Shown one piece after another: positions 1 to 7,426 of a stretch of DNA of 32,280 bases. The stretch's first letter is position 1, and each line of letters begins with the position of its first letter. Source of the stretch: Gammaproteobacteria bacterium (GTDB taxonomy: Bacteria > Pseudomonadota > Gammaproteobacteria > RBG-16-57-12). The notes beneath the pieces are model-generated. The model worked only from the letters and a program-made list of their open reading frames with translations, did no database searches and was not told the DNA's origin. Position numbers and translations under genes: made by a program. The stretch covers positions 1-32,280 of the forward strand of contig JAFLJP010000091.1 of the NCBI GenBank assembly GCA_022712945.1, read 5' to 3'.

Positions 1-51
1 AATAGTTTACCCAGCCACGTAAATATTGACTGATTTTGAAGAGCTGATATG

Positions 52-559
52 TCATCGACACACCCCAGTTACGATTGGTGAGTCGCCGGACTTGCTGCTT
101 AAACTTCTGCAACGTTTTGGCATGCCATTGAATGCGGCCTCTGTATTTGGAATGTGGATTCCGGCTATTTTGTCGCACCTTTTAATAATTTCCAGCATCA
201 CTTTATCTGACGCCATATACTTTTTATTAAGTTGATCACTAAATTCGCCTTCGCCAGATACCTTTGCCCCCAGGTAACCAAGCTCTGCAGTTAGATTCTT
301 TCTTTTATCTTCGTTTAGTTCAACGCCTTGAGGCCTGACACAGCCTATATAATTAGCCACTTCTTGATTTAAACAAATTCCATCTACTGGCGTATACCCC
401 TCTCCGCATAAATTGACTTTATCCGTTTCACTGCCATTGGTATGCAAGGGTTCGGTAAACCAGTCTTCTTTGGCTTTACCAAATTCCTCAACGGCCACCC
501 AGTTGTCCGCCCCACAAATAACCGCACTTAGCTGACAAAAAAGATATTCGGCAATTCAT
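52..559 (-). pseudogene. unrecognised secreted-type protein, start probably frameshifted
   Basis: I do not recognise this family. An open frame runs from GTG at 498 to TGA at 52 (148 codons), but coding-like sequence continues upstream in the same frame (ending ...LFCQLSAVICGADNW), which resembles the end of a signal peptide, and has no ATG/GTG/TTG before a stop. An ATG at 559, with a purine-rich GAAAAAGAGG upstream, starts in another frame. The two frames meet at a run of six T (537-542 on this strand); seven T would join them into one ORF of about 168 codons with an N-terminal hydrophobic stretch. The mature part has several cysteines (LCGEGY, GICLNQ, IGCVRP, KRCDK, KRCRS, GVCR), consistent with a disulfide-bonded exported protein. 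Either a one-base deletion has inactivated it, the T run is a sequencing error, or it is slippery. The alternative is a real start at GTG 498. Confidence 0.5.
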
Positions 560-909
560 GCCTCTTTTTCCTGTTAACACGCGGGTCTTCTATGCGGGAA
601 AAGTGCTGGAGTATTGGGGCTGTCGCTGGCTTTGTCATTTGATACCATTCAAATGGTTAACCTAAATACTTCATCTGACTTCTAGTTTCAGCACCTTTTA
701 AGCCCGATTGCCTTGTCGAGTGCTCTTTAATGCGATTGCCCTATGTCTGATTATTATTCTAATTGTATTGAGAGACAATATTTGTTATCAACAACAGAGT
801 GAGATCTTTACGCGAAACAGATAATGGATGAAAATGACGGAAATCCGCTCATTTCCCCTTCATCATTATTTCGTGCAGAGGTCTCAGAGTATTTTTACGG
901 AGGAATCAC
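560..909. other. 350-bp intergenic region, no gene seen
   Basis: I see no convincing coding frame here. It separates the minus-strand unknown gene from the pilZ gene. The right third is AT-rich and holds the imperfect inverted repeat at 827-864, so it probably carries the pilZ promoter and leader. No mobile-element ends were found. Confidence 0.5.
827..864. promoter_or_regulatory. imperfect stem-loop upstream of pilZ gene
   Basis: GATGAA at the left end pairs with TTCATC at the right end, and GGAAAT pairs with ATTTCC inside. It lies about 45 bp before the pilZ start and could be a leader hairpin or a protein-binding dyad. No T run follows, so it is not an obvious terminator. Confidence 0.35.
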
Positions 910-1209
910 ATGTCTAGAGATTATGATGAAAAACGCGACTTTTTTCGTATGGCGGCGGATTGTCCGCTAACCTTCAATATCCACGGTAACGAGGCATCTG
1001 ATGTGGGTCAATGTATCAATCTCAGTGCGGGTGGCATTCGGTTTCGTTCTGAATACAAACTGGAGCCGGGGACATTGATCGATATTCATCTGACGCCCGA
1101 AAAGTCCGTTGTTCCACCGCTGAAGGCGACCGTTGAGATTGCCCGTTGTGACCCATCGAGTGAGGATGGTCAATATGAGTATGCGGGTAGCATCAAGCAA
1201 CTTCTGTAA
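910..1209 (+). CDS. small PilZ-domain protein (c-di-GMP binding)
   Basis: A 99-residue stand-alone PilZ domain. The N-terminal RDFFR (residues 9-13) fits the RxxxR cyclic-di-GMP binding motif, and INLSAGGIRF (about residues 37-46) fits the (D/N)xSxxG motif of the beta-barrel. No membrane segment or other domain is present, so it is a cytoplasmic c-di-GMP receptor or adaptor. A strong GGAGG lies about 6 bp before the ATG. The gene converges on flgT with only 4 bp between stops. PilZ proteins commonly control motility, pili or exopolysaccharide, so adjacency to flgP-flgT suggests, but does not prove, a flagellar role. The family call is firm; the target is unknown. Confidence 0.9.
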   Translation: MSRDYDEKRDFFRMAADCPLTFNIHGNEASDVGQCINLSAGGIRFRSEYKLEPGTLIDIHLTPEKSVVPPLKATVEIARCDPSSEDGQYEYAGSIKQLL

Positions 1210-1213
1210 CTAA

Positions 1214-2374
1214 TTACCACCCAAAGCGGACGAGGTCTCCCGGCTGAATGGTGATTTCATCTGATTCCAGCTCAGCCACAGAGAACTGTGGTTGTACTGT
1301 TTTGATGGTGACAGTGGCCATTGGACTCTCTTTAATGCCGAGATAGCGACCGTTGTCATCATAAATTACACTGTTTTCCAGTTGGTAAGCCATCAGCGTA
1401 TCACCCACTGACATCAGTGATGTTGCACCGGCATCCAGGGTGATATCGCGCCCCGCCACGTGCAGTACTTTTGCCGAAAACGGTAGAATACTTAAGTCCA
1501 CGATAATCCGGTTGGCCAGTCTATCCAGCACTTGGTCTAAAACAGCGCCGTAATCATCCACCAGAAACTCGACACTGCCAAAAACCATGCTGCTATCTAG
1601 GTAGCCTGCCCCAATGATGCGCTCATTTACCCGGTGTTTTGAGATTAGCGTACCTGAAATTCCGTCATACACCGCAACATCGAGCACAATATGGCGTGTA
1701 TCGCGAATCCACCCAGTATGCACGCCCATATCAATGATGGTACCGGTGACAACAAACTGACTTGATAACTGCGTTGCCAACCGAGTCACCACCTCTTGAT
1801 AGCTCGCCTTTTTACCGTCGAGCAGGTGTTGATCTTGTTCTGAGAGGCGGTAATCTGCACCATCTCGGGCCAGTACCAAACCGGTATTTTCGAGGCGGCG
1901 TTGCAGCTCCCGCGCCAGCTTTACTTCAATCATCGGTAGATCAAAAATCTGCCGACGATCCGCTACTTCAAACTGTGTGACGGAGATTTTTTTACGGTAA
2001 CGTGCAGCATTGCTCGGCAAGCGCAACTTTTCTTCAACCACCTGCGCTCGGATACGCACATAATAAAGCCCCTCCTGCTGCCACTCTTTGATCACCACCA
2101 CATCTTTTACCAGACCGGCCGCACTCACCCTGGCACTATCGACCGCCAGGCTGTTGCCAACCACCATACTGGCGCTGTCAACCAACGCCAGAGTTTGTAG
2201 CTGTGCCTGACGAATCGCCTGCTTAACCGCCTCTTCACGTGCTTTGCCTTTCGCCCCTTTTTCAATCAGCGCGGCACCCTCTGTTTCAACCAACTTTGCC
2301 TCTACTGGGGAGATAAAGAGAAACAGCATAATCAGCAGAAAAACAGGCTTGGGGAGATGGTCTGGTAACAACAT
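1214..2374 (-). CDS. flgT: flagellar assembly protein FlgT
   Basis: Exported protein of 386 residues when started at ATG 2374, which has a hydrophobic signal peptide (FLLIMLFLFISPVEA) and a GAGAG upstream; an upstream in-frame ATG at 2479 would overlap flgP and bury the signal. Length and layout match FlgT of polar-flagellated Gammaproteobacteria: an N-terminal domain rich in A/E/K (KGKAREEAVKQAIRQAQ), a middle domain with FVVTGTIIDMG, and a C-terminal beta-rich domain ending DLVRFGW. In Vibrio, FlgT forms the H-ring around the basal body and is needed for motor assembly. It starts 10 bp after flgP ends, so the two form an operon. The family is inferred from overall pattern and neighbour, with good confidence. 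Confidence 0.82.
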   Translation of the reverse strand: MLLPDHLPKPVFLLIMLFLFISPVEAKLVETEGAALIEKGAKGKAREEAVKQAIRQAQLQTLALVDSASMVVGNSLAVDSARVSAAGLVKDVVVIKEWQQEGLYYVRIRAQVVEEKLRLPSNAARYRKKISVTQFEVADRRQIFDLPMIEVKLARELQRRLENTGLVLARDGADYRLSEQDQHLLDGKKASYQEVVTRLATQLSSQFVVTGTIIDMGVHTGWIRDTRHIVLDVAVYDGISGTLISKHRVNERIIGAGYLDSSMVFGSVEFLVDDYGAVLDQVLDRLANRIIVDLSILPFSAKVLHVAGRDITLDAGATSLMSVGDTLMAYQLENSVIYDDNGRYLGIKESPMATVTIKTVQPQFSVAELESDEITIQPGDLVRFGW

Positions 2375-2384
2375 AAACTCTCTT

Positions 2385-3023
2385 TTAATCGGAAAAGTAG
2401 AAATTAGCTTGGCTGCGTAGCTCGCTTTTCTCTTCACTGGCTGGCTCACGGTGTTGGGTCGTCGCAGCCTGCTCTTCATGGGCTGTTTTAGGCAGTGCGT
2501 CGTAACCAGGCGGAACCGTTATACGCTCTTTCCGTTTGGCCAGTGCGCGGTATAAAAAATCACGATCGACTTCAATTTCGACAATCGCTTCATAATTTCC
2601 ATCTTTCTGCGGCATGATACTCAACACTTTGGCACCCACCACGTAGGCATCCAGCAATACTTTGAATTGATCTTGCTCCAACACCATTTCACCAACGGTG
2701 GTGCCACCCCAGATACGCAAGCCGTGAATGCGTTCGGCCAGTGAGCGATAGGCATCAAGCTTTGCCGCACGCATGGTCATTAAACGGCGATTACCTTCCG
2801 GATAATACTGTTTGGGTGGCGCTCCCCAACCACGGGCCGTTATCACTATTGTCTCTGCGGGCAGGTTGTTCTCATTTTGATAAAAAGAGTCGGCTTCCAC
2901 TGATGTTGCCACCGAAGAGGCAGCGGCTGTCTGTTCTGCGTTTTTGGTGGCCATTTCAGAGCAACCTGCGCTTAAAATGGTCATTAAACTGATCAACAGC
3001 AGCTGTTTTGTTGCGTTTGTCAT
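2385..3023 (-). CDS. flgP: outer-membrane lipoprotein FlgP (LPP20 family)
   Basis: A 212-residue lipoprotein when started at ATG 3023: GGGAG lies 6 bp upstream, and the signal peptide ends in the lipobox LSAGC (residues 17-21). A start at 3083 would put 20 extra residues before the signal and is rejected. The central part carries the LPP20/FlgP pattern: a G-x-G near AP, then RRLMTMRAAKLDAYRSLAE, then GTTVGEMV, VGAKV and a YEAIVEIEV strand. FlgP makes an outer-membrane-associated disc or ring around the flagellar motor in Vibrio and Campylobacter. The C-terminal 40 residues are polar and specific to this protein. It is followed immediately by flgT; no flgO is visible in the window. Confidence 0.82.
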   Translation of the reverse strand: MTNATKQLLLISLMTILSAGCSEMATKNAEQTAAASSVATSVEADSFYQNENNLPAETIVITARGWGAPPKQYYPEGNRRLMTMRAAKLDAYRSLAERIHGLRIWGGTTVGEMVLEQDQFKVLLDAYVVGAKVLSIMPQKDGNYEAIVEIEVDRDFLYRALAKRKERITVPPGYDALPKTAHEEQAATTQHREPASEEKSELRSQANFYFSD

Positions 3024-3083
3024 ATGACGCTCCCACGCGTTATCACTTACCCTACTTACGAAAATTTGCAATAAATGTTCCAA

Positions 3084-3113
3084 TTATCACCGGGGAAATC
3101 GATGGCATATAAT
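3084..3113 (+). promoter_or_regulatory. candidate sigma-70 promoter for the exported vWA-like gene
   Basis: TTATCA at 3084-3089 and TATAAT at 3108-3113 are 18 bp apart, 41 bp before the ATG at 3155. It lies in the divergent flgP / 3155 intergenic region. The -10 is a perfect consensus; the -35 is 4 of 6. Confidence 0.45.
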
Positions 3114-3154
3114 TTGCTGAAATCTCATAACACTCAAATGGCAGGCAATCGATA

Positions 3155-3979
3155 ATGAAAAAACCAATACAACTTGTCATCCTTGGTGCTCTTTTGGTCA
3201 GCACCACAAGCTGGGCTTCAATGGAGAGCAGCAGTTGCTATCAGCAGCTTGAGCTGAAGATGCCTGAAAACAACATCAACAAGGCACTCTATATATTTAT
3301 TGATCAAACCATGCCGCTCAATGCCCGCATGCAAAGCACACTCAATGAGCTGCTCTCGGAACACCCCAAACGTGGTGAACAGGTGCGTATTGCCCGTTTT
3401 TCACCCAATATAAAAGGCCAGTATACTGAGCTTGCCTATGAGGGATTTCTGGATAGCAAGCCCAGCGAGGCTTACCTCTATCATCTACGTGATGAGGATA
3501 ACCGCGCACTACAAACTTGTATTGAGGCGCAGAAAATCAAGGTAAAACAAGCGATGCAAAGTGCAATTAAACACAATTTGCAGCTGATCGATACCCAGCT
3601 GCCACGCACCGAATTGCTATATGCACTTAAGCGCCTGAGTGAAACGGTATTAGTGAATGACCAGATTGAGAACAAAACCGTGTTGATTATCTCTGATGGA
3701 CTGGAAAACAGTGAGGTGACCAGCTTTTATCGCCGCCGTAATATTGCCCCCATTAATGTTGAAAAAGAGATTGCCAAGGTCAATAAACACGAGCTGGTGG
3801 CGAACTGGCACGGCGCTAATCTCTACATGTTTGGCCTTGGAAATATTAAAGATGAACGTCGACACATCAAGCCAAGCCAGCTGGAGATGCTAAAAACATT
3901 CTGGAATAGCTACTTCAGTGCGGGAGGAGCGGTGGTTAAGGAGTTGGGTACTCCTGCCGTTCTTACCCGCCAGCTTTAG
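3155..3979 (+). CDS. exported protein with degenerate von Willebrand A-like domain
   Basis: A 274-residue protein with a clear signal peptide (cleavage near TTSWASM, residue 22). The rest resembles a von Willebrand factor A fold: a first strand ALYIFIDQTM (residues 44-53) where the metal-site DxSxS should be, and a later strand VLIISDGLENS (about residues 178-188) typical of the fold. The metal site reads D-Q-T-M, so metal binding is probably weak or lost. No membrane anchor is seen, so it is likely periplasmic. It is transcribed divergently from flgP-flgT, which may mean a role in envelope or flagellar function, but nothing in the sequence shows this. Family assignment is moderate; function is unknown. 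Confidence 0.6.
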   Translation: MKKPIQLVILGALLVSTTSWASMESSSCYQQLELKMPENNINKALYIFIDQTMPLNARMQSTLNELLSEHPKRGEQVRIARFSPNIKGQYTELAYEGFLDSKPSEAYLYHLRDEDNRALQTCIEAQKIKVKQAMQSAIKHNLQLIDTQLPRTELLYALKRLSETVLVNDQIENKTVLIISDGLENSEVTSFYRRRNIAPINVEKEIAKVNKHELVANWHGANLYMFGLGNIKDERRHIKPSQLEMLKTFWNSYFSAGGAVVKELGTPAVLTRQL

Positions 3980-4033
3980 CTTTTTTCATACTATTAGCTC
4001 ACGATAAGCTCTGGTGGTGTTGCGACGCTTGTT

Positions 4034-4060
4034 TCGCCATCTAAATGATGGCTCCTACAA
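4034..4060. repeat. REP-like palindrome
   Basis: GCCATC and GATGGC flank a 5-nt loop (TAAAT), followed by TCCTACAA; read on the minus strand it starts TGTAGGAGCC. This form (TGTAGGAGC plus a short palindrome) is typical of dispersed extragenic repeats in Gammaproteobacteria. Only one copy is in the window. It lies between the convergent ends of the vWA-like gene and tusA. Confidence 0.5.
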
Positions 4061-4151
4061 TCATTCGAAAAGTGTATTTTTAGAGGTACCCTTTATAACA
4101 AGCGGCAACGCTTTACCGCAGCAATGGCAAGGGCGTGCCATTCTTGACCGG

Positions 4152-4400
4152 CTAATCTGCTCGTTTTTTTATAACAAAGTGGAAGTGGCCCTCTTTTTCC
4201 CAGCTTTCAAGCAACTCATGTCCGGTTACCTGACAAAAGGCAGGAAAATCTTTTAACGACCCGGCATCAGTCGCCGTTACATGGATCACCTCACTGGCGG
4301 CCAACTTCGCTAACGCTTTTTTGCTGCGTAAAATGGGTAAAGGGCACTGTAAACCACACAGGTCAAGCTCTATATCGTACTTCACTATCGACGTCTCCAT
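4152..4400 (-). CDS. tusA: TusA-family sulfur carrier protein
   Basis: An 82-residue protein of the TusA/SirA/YeeD family. LDLCGLQCPLPILRSKKAL carries the family CPxP motif, with C19 as the expected persulfide-bearing cysteine, plus C15. The ATG at 4400 is preferred because GAGAG lies 6 bp upstream; an ATG at 4421 gives 7 extra residues without a clear ribosome site. TusA proteins relay sulfane sulfur; in sulfur oxidisers they feed the rDsr or Hdr-like oxidation routes, and elsewhere they serve tRNA thiolation. The gene is divergent from bepA and lies 1.7 kb from soxXYZA, so a sulfur-oxidation role is plausible but not shown. The symbol is for the family; which paralogue it is cannot be decided here. 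Confidence 0.85.
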   Translation of the reverse strand: METSIVKYDIELDLCGLQCPLPILRSKKALAKLAASEVIHVTATDAGSLKDFPAFCQVTGHELLESWEKEGHFHFVIKKRAD

Positions 4401-4419
4401 ATATGCTCTCGTGACGACC

Positions 4420-4446
4420 ATTATAATGGCATAGAGGAACTTTCAA
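4420..4446 (-). promoter_or_regulatory. candidate tusA promoter
   Basis: On the minus strand TATAAT (4420-4425) follows TTGAAA (4441-4446) with a short 15-bp spacer; TTGATT (4445-4450) gives 19 bp. The -10 lies in a 12-bp palindrome CCATTATAATGG, which could also be an operator. It sits 20 bp upstream of the tusA ATG. Confidence 0.35.
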
Positions 4447-4459
4447 TCAACATTCTATT

Positions 4460-4488
4460 CTGAAACAGGTGATAGATAACGTTATACT
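4460..4488 (+). promoter_or_regulatory. candidate bepA promoter
   Basis: TATACT at 4483-4488 with CTGAAA at 4460-4465, 17 bp apart. The -10 is good and the -35 weak. It lies 35 bp before the original bepA ATG at 4523, so transcription would start upstream of the inserted element and read through it. Confidence 0.4.
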
Positions 4489-4522
4489 GAACACTCAGTC
4501 CTATTAGATCTAAACACCACCA

Positions 4523-6094
4523 ATGCCCAAACTATTAGAGACCTTTGCACGATTCATATTTTCTGCCCCAACGGGGTTAAAAATGATCTCAAAACCCTCA
4601 TTTACTCCAGTAAATTCCGGTTTTTCGACCCTTTTTTCCTTGCTGGAACAAAAACTATTTTTCGTGAAAAGGTCTCTATTAATATTACTTCTACTCTTTT
4701 CGCCCCCCATCTGGGCAGAGGGTACTCTGGCAATTCCAGATATTGGCAGTTCGGCAGATTCATCACTCTCGCTGAGGGAAGAGCAAGAGCTTGGCAGCCA
4801 GTTTATGCGCCACACGTGGGGCCAGGCCAACCTGATCGATGACCCTGAAATAGAGGCGTATATTCAGGCACTGGGGGAGCAGCTGGTCTCTCATCTGGAT
4901 GACTCACCCTACCGTTACACTTTTTTTGTGGTGAATTCAGCACAAATCAACGCATTTGCGGTTCCGGGGGGCTATATCGGTATCAACGCTGGCCTGATTA
5001 TCGCCGCAGACAACGAGAGTGAGTTGGCCTCGGTTCTCGCCCATGAGATCGCCCATGTTTCACAGCGACACATCAGTCGCTCTATCGAGGGGAGCGGCGG
5101 GGCCAATTTTGTCACAATTGCCTCGGTTCTCGCGGCAATCGCACTCTCCAGCCAAGGGGGCAATGCCAGTCTGGCGGCATTGAGTGTGGGCATGGCCACT
5201 GGCCAGCAGTCGCGCATCAACTACACTCGCACCCACGAAAAAGAGGCTGACCGTATTGGCATTCAGCTTCTGGCGGGTGCCAATTATGATCCGCAAGGCA
5301 TGGTTAACTTTTTTGAAAAGCTTCACCAGAACAGTCGCTATTATGAGAGCGGTCTGCCGGAAATTTTAATGACTCACCCAGTCACCCTCAGCCGTATCTC
5401 TGATGCTAAAAACAGAGCCGCTCAATATTCACAAAAAGGGGTTGCCGACAAAGCAACCTTTCAATATTTTCGTGCCAAAGTACGGGTTTTGAACAGCAAT
5501 AAAAAACAGCAACTGGAACGGGAAAGCCGTGCGTTATTCAATAAACACCCGTTACCCGAGCTGACCTATCAACTCGCACTGCTAGAGAACGATAATGGCA
5601 AAGCCACTCAGGCTGAAAAACGCCTGCGCCAACTCATTGCAGACCAAGGCGAGCACCCCTGGCTGACGATTGCACTGGCGGACAGTTTGCAGCGACAGCA
5701 AAAAAACAGTCTCGCCTTAACGCACTACCAGCAAGCGCTACAGGTCTACCCTGACAACAAAGGTTTAACCCTAGGCTATGCCGAGCTGCTGCTAAAACAG
5801 CGCTCTGCTAATGAAGCGGCAACGTTACTTAAAGCCTATCTACGGACACACCACCAGCCGACCCCAAAGGTTTACCAGCTCTATGCCCAGGCAGAAGACC
5901 AGCTTGGTCATGCTGTCGAGTCATCAACGGCTTTGGCAGAATATTTCCATCTTCGCGGCCAGAGTATGGTGGCGGTACAGCATCTGGAAAATGCAATCAA
6001 AGCGGCCAGTGGCGACCCTTATCGCCTCCCTGCACTGATACAACGACGAGATGAGATAAAAAAGATCGTCCTTGCTGAACAGCTAGAAAACTAA
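4523..6094 (+). CDS. bepA: BepA/YfgC-type M48 metalloprotease with TPR tail; N-terminus rewritten by an inserted element
   Basis: Periplasmic M48 metalloprotease fused to TPR repeats; BepA cleaves or helps fold outer-membrane proteins such as LptD. The zinc motif HEIAH is at residues 174-178 (LAHEIAHVSQRH), the third ligand is in HEKEADRIG, and the last 200 residues are helical TPRs. The frame opens at ATG 4523, but a 139-bp element (4538-4676) lies within the signal-peptide codons and is translated in frame. Removing it with one TATTA copy restores MPKLLILLLLFSPPIWAEG, a normal signal peptide. After insertion, a usable signal can begin at GTG 4664 (MKRSLLILLL..., 476 residues, close to E. 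coli BepA's 487) or at ATG 4583. Which start is used is not visible; translation from 4523 would place 47 residues before the signal. It is divergent from tusA. Confidence 0.85.
   Translation: MPKLLETFARFIFSAPTGLKMISKPSFTPVNSGFSTLFSLLEQKLFFVKRSLLILLLLFSPPIWAEGTLAIPDIGSSADSSLSLREEQELGSQFMRHTWGQANLIDDPEIEAYIQALGEQLVSHLDDSPYRYTFFVVNSAQINAFAVPGGYIGINAGLIIAADNESELASVLAHEIAHVSQRHISRSIEGSGGANFVTIASVLAAIALSSQGGNASLAALSVGMATGQQSRINYTRTHEKEADRIGIQLLAGANYDPQGMVNFFEKLHQNSRYYESGLPEILMTHPVTLSRISDAKNRAAQYSQKGVADKATFQYFRAKVRVLNSNKKQQLERESRALFNKHPLPELTYQLALLENDNGKATQAEKRLRQLIADQGEHPWLTIALADSLQRQQKNSLALTHYQQALQVYPDNKGLTLGYAELLLKQRSANEAATLLKAYLRTHHQPTPKVYQLYAQAEDQLGHAVESSTALAEYFHLRGQSMVAVQHLENAIKAASGDPYRLPALIQRRDEIKKIVLAEQLEN
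4538..4676. mobile_element. 139-bp MITE-like element inside bepA signal-peptide codons
   Basis: The ends are inverted repeats: left GAGACCTTTGCACGA, right (reverse complement) GAGACCTTTTCACGA, 14 of 15 identical. TATTA flanks both sides (4533-4537 and 4677-4681). It encodes no transposase, so it must have been moved by one acting in trans; the GAGACCTTTGCA type of end is reminiscent of IS5-like elements (recalled, not checked). Insertion plus duplication is 144 bp, a multiple of three, and the element has no in-frame stop in the bepA frame. Confidence 0.8.
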
Positions 6095-6157
6095 AGACGA
6101 TATTGGCTGGGTCGATACTCCCCCTGAACAACAACCAATGACTAACAGGAGTGATTG

Positions 6158-6484
6158 ATGCTCAATCACCAACAGATTTTCTTCGGTTTGTGGTTATCAA
6201 TTTGCAGTGGCGTGCTGCATGCGGATGGCCAACAGCTGGCACGGGATCGTAATGCCGGCAACTGTACTGCTTGTCATTACCTTCCCGGCACTGAAAACAG
6301 TGGCAATATTGGCCCGGAGATTAAAGGCATATCGCAAAAATTCCCCGACATCAAACAGCTTCAGGCTTTTATTCGCGACCCGGCATTGAGCAACCCCAAT
6401 ACCATTATGCCGCCCTATGGACGGCATCAAATTTTGACCGAGAGTGAAATCATTGAAATCAGTCAATTTATCTACCGGCTCTAG
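6158..6484 (+). CDS. soxX: SoxX, c-type cytochrome subunit of the SoxAX complex
   Basis: A 108-residue monoheme cytochrome c with a signal peptide (cleavage near LHADG). The heme motif CTACH spans residues 36-40 and the distal methionine is in IMPPYG (M84). With SoxA it forms the enzyme that oxidatively couples thiosulfate to the SoxY carrier cysteine in the periplasm. ATG 6158 follows ACAGGAGTG; a TTG one codon earlier is rejected. It is the first gene of soxX-soxY-soxZ-soxA, 63 bp after bepA, so the operon promoter is either in that short gap or upstream of or within bepA. Its small size and gene context separate it from other cytochromes c. Confidence 0.9.
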   Translation: MLNHQQIFFGLWLSICSGVLHADGQQLARDRNAGNCTACHYLPGTENSGNIGPEIKGISQKFPDIKQLQAFIRDPALSNPNTIMPPYGRHQILTESEIIEISQFIYRL

Positions 6485-6496
6485 GGGGCATTGTTA

Positions 6497-6944
6497 ATGC
6501 CATTTTCCCGTCGAAAACTGATTAAAGCCGTTGTCACTCTCTCCCCTTACCTCATGCTGCTCCCCCATTCGCTACTCGCCGCCTGGCCAAAACAGGCTTT
6601 TGATGCCCACAAAATTGAACCGGCACTATTGGTGCTTTATGGTGATAGCCAACAGGTACCGAGTGATAAAATTGAGATAAAGCTGGATAAACGCATTGAA
6701 AGCGGCGACAGCGCCTCTGTGACGGTGAGCACCACACTCAGTGATGTTGAGAGTATCAGTTTGTTGGTGAGAGAGAATACCCCGCCACTCGCTGCCAGTT
6801 TTTATTTTGACTCATCCGCTATTCCGTATGTATCAACACGCTTAAAGCTTGCCCAAAGCGGTGAAGTGATCGCCGTGGTTAAAACAGCTCACGGCCTCTA
6901 TTTCCAGCAACGAAGTATCACCGTCATAGAGGGTAGTTGTATTT
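6497..6944 (+). CDS. soxY: SoxY, sulfur-substrate carrier protein (atypical C-terminus)
   Basis: A 149-residue protein with a twin-arginine signal (SRRKLIK, residues 4-10, then a hydrophobic stretch to LLAAWP), as expected for SoxY, which is exported folded with SoxZ. ATG 6497 lies 8 bp after AGGGGG; the TTG at 6491 is too close to that site. SoxY carries pathway intermediates on a cysteine in a flexible C-terminal GGCGG. Here the end reads ITVIEGSCI, so the cysteine (C148) is next to last, with glycine only two before it and none after. The cysteine is kept but the flexible glycine arm is not. The stop (TAA, 6944-6946) is 1 bp before soxZ. Confidence 0.85.
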
Positions 6945-6947
6945 AAT

Positions 6948-7256
6948 ATGCGTAGATCAAGTATTACTATTCGAGCCAAGCAAAAGGGCGAGTATACCGA
7001 GGTCAAACTTCTGATCCGGCACCCGATGCAGTCAGGCAAATGCGACCACAACGCAGAAGCTGAGCCATTTTTTATTCAGGAGTTACGCTGTTTTCACCAG
7101 AAACGGCTGATGGTGACGGCTCAACTGGGCACCACTATCGCAGAAAATCCTTACTTCACATTTCGTTTCAAGGGGGGCGCTCTTGGTGATAAGATTAAAA
7201 TCAGCTGGGTTGATAACCGGGGAAACCGGGATGACCAGATTGCAAAAATCCACTAA
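6948..7256 (+). CDS. soxZ: SoxZ, partner of SoxY in the carrier complex
   Basis: A 102-residue protein without a signal peptide, matching SoxZ, which is carried across the membrane bound to SoxY. Family landmarks in order: LIRHPMQSGKCDHNAEAEP (about residues 22-40), a PFFIQEL strand, NPYFTFRFKGGALGD and the final ISWVDNRG. Family members usually have a less cysteine-rich middle; here C32 and C48 are present. The start is 1 bp after the soxY stop, so translation is probably coupled. The following 186 bp before soxA are occupied mostly by an inserted element. Confidence 0.88.
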   Translation: MRRSSITIRAKQKGEYTEVKLLIRHPMQSGKCDHNAEAEPFFIQELRCFHQKRLMVTAQLGTTIAENPYFTFRFKGGALGDKIKISWVDNRGNRDDQIAKIH

Positions 7257-7268
7257 CATTCCACCAAG

Positions 7269-7426
7269 GGAAGCTCTGAACAAGTCATGATTATTTTACG
7301 CGGGCTGAAATTGCCCTCATTTATCCCGAAAATTGCACCAATAGAGCGACTATTACTGCGCATTTCGAAACAAATGAGAACAATTTCCGCTCAGCCTAAT
7401 TCTAACCAGACTTATTCAGAGCTTCC
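7269..7426. mobile_element. 158-bp MITE-like element between soxZ and soxA
   Basis: Left end GGAAGCTCTGAACAAGTC and right end (reverse complement) GGAAGCTCTGAATAAGTC match at 17 of 18. CAAG is duplicated at 7265-7268 and 7427-7430. No transposase is encoded. Deleting the element and one CAAG gives a soxZ-soxA spacer of 24 bp with AAGGGGAGG ahead of the soxA ATG, a tight ancestral operon. The start of a longer soxA frame at 7287 lies inside this element and is an artefact. Confidence 0.82.

Noticed and set aside
2375..2479. Longer FlgT start at 2479
   Set aside because: It would overlap flgP by about 95 bp and place 35 residues in front of a clear signal peptide.
4523..4663. Genuine cytoplasmic N-terminal domain of the BepA-like protease
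   Set aside because: The 47 residues come from element sequence with inverted ends and a target duplication, not from a conserved domain.
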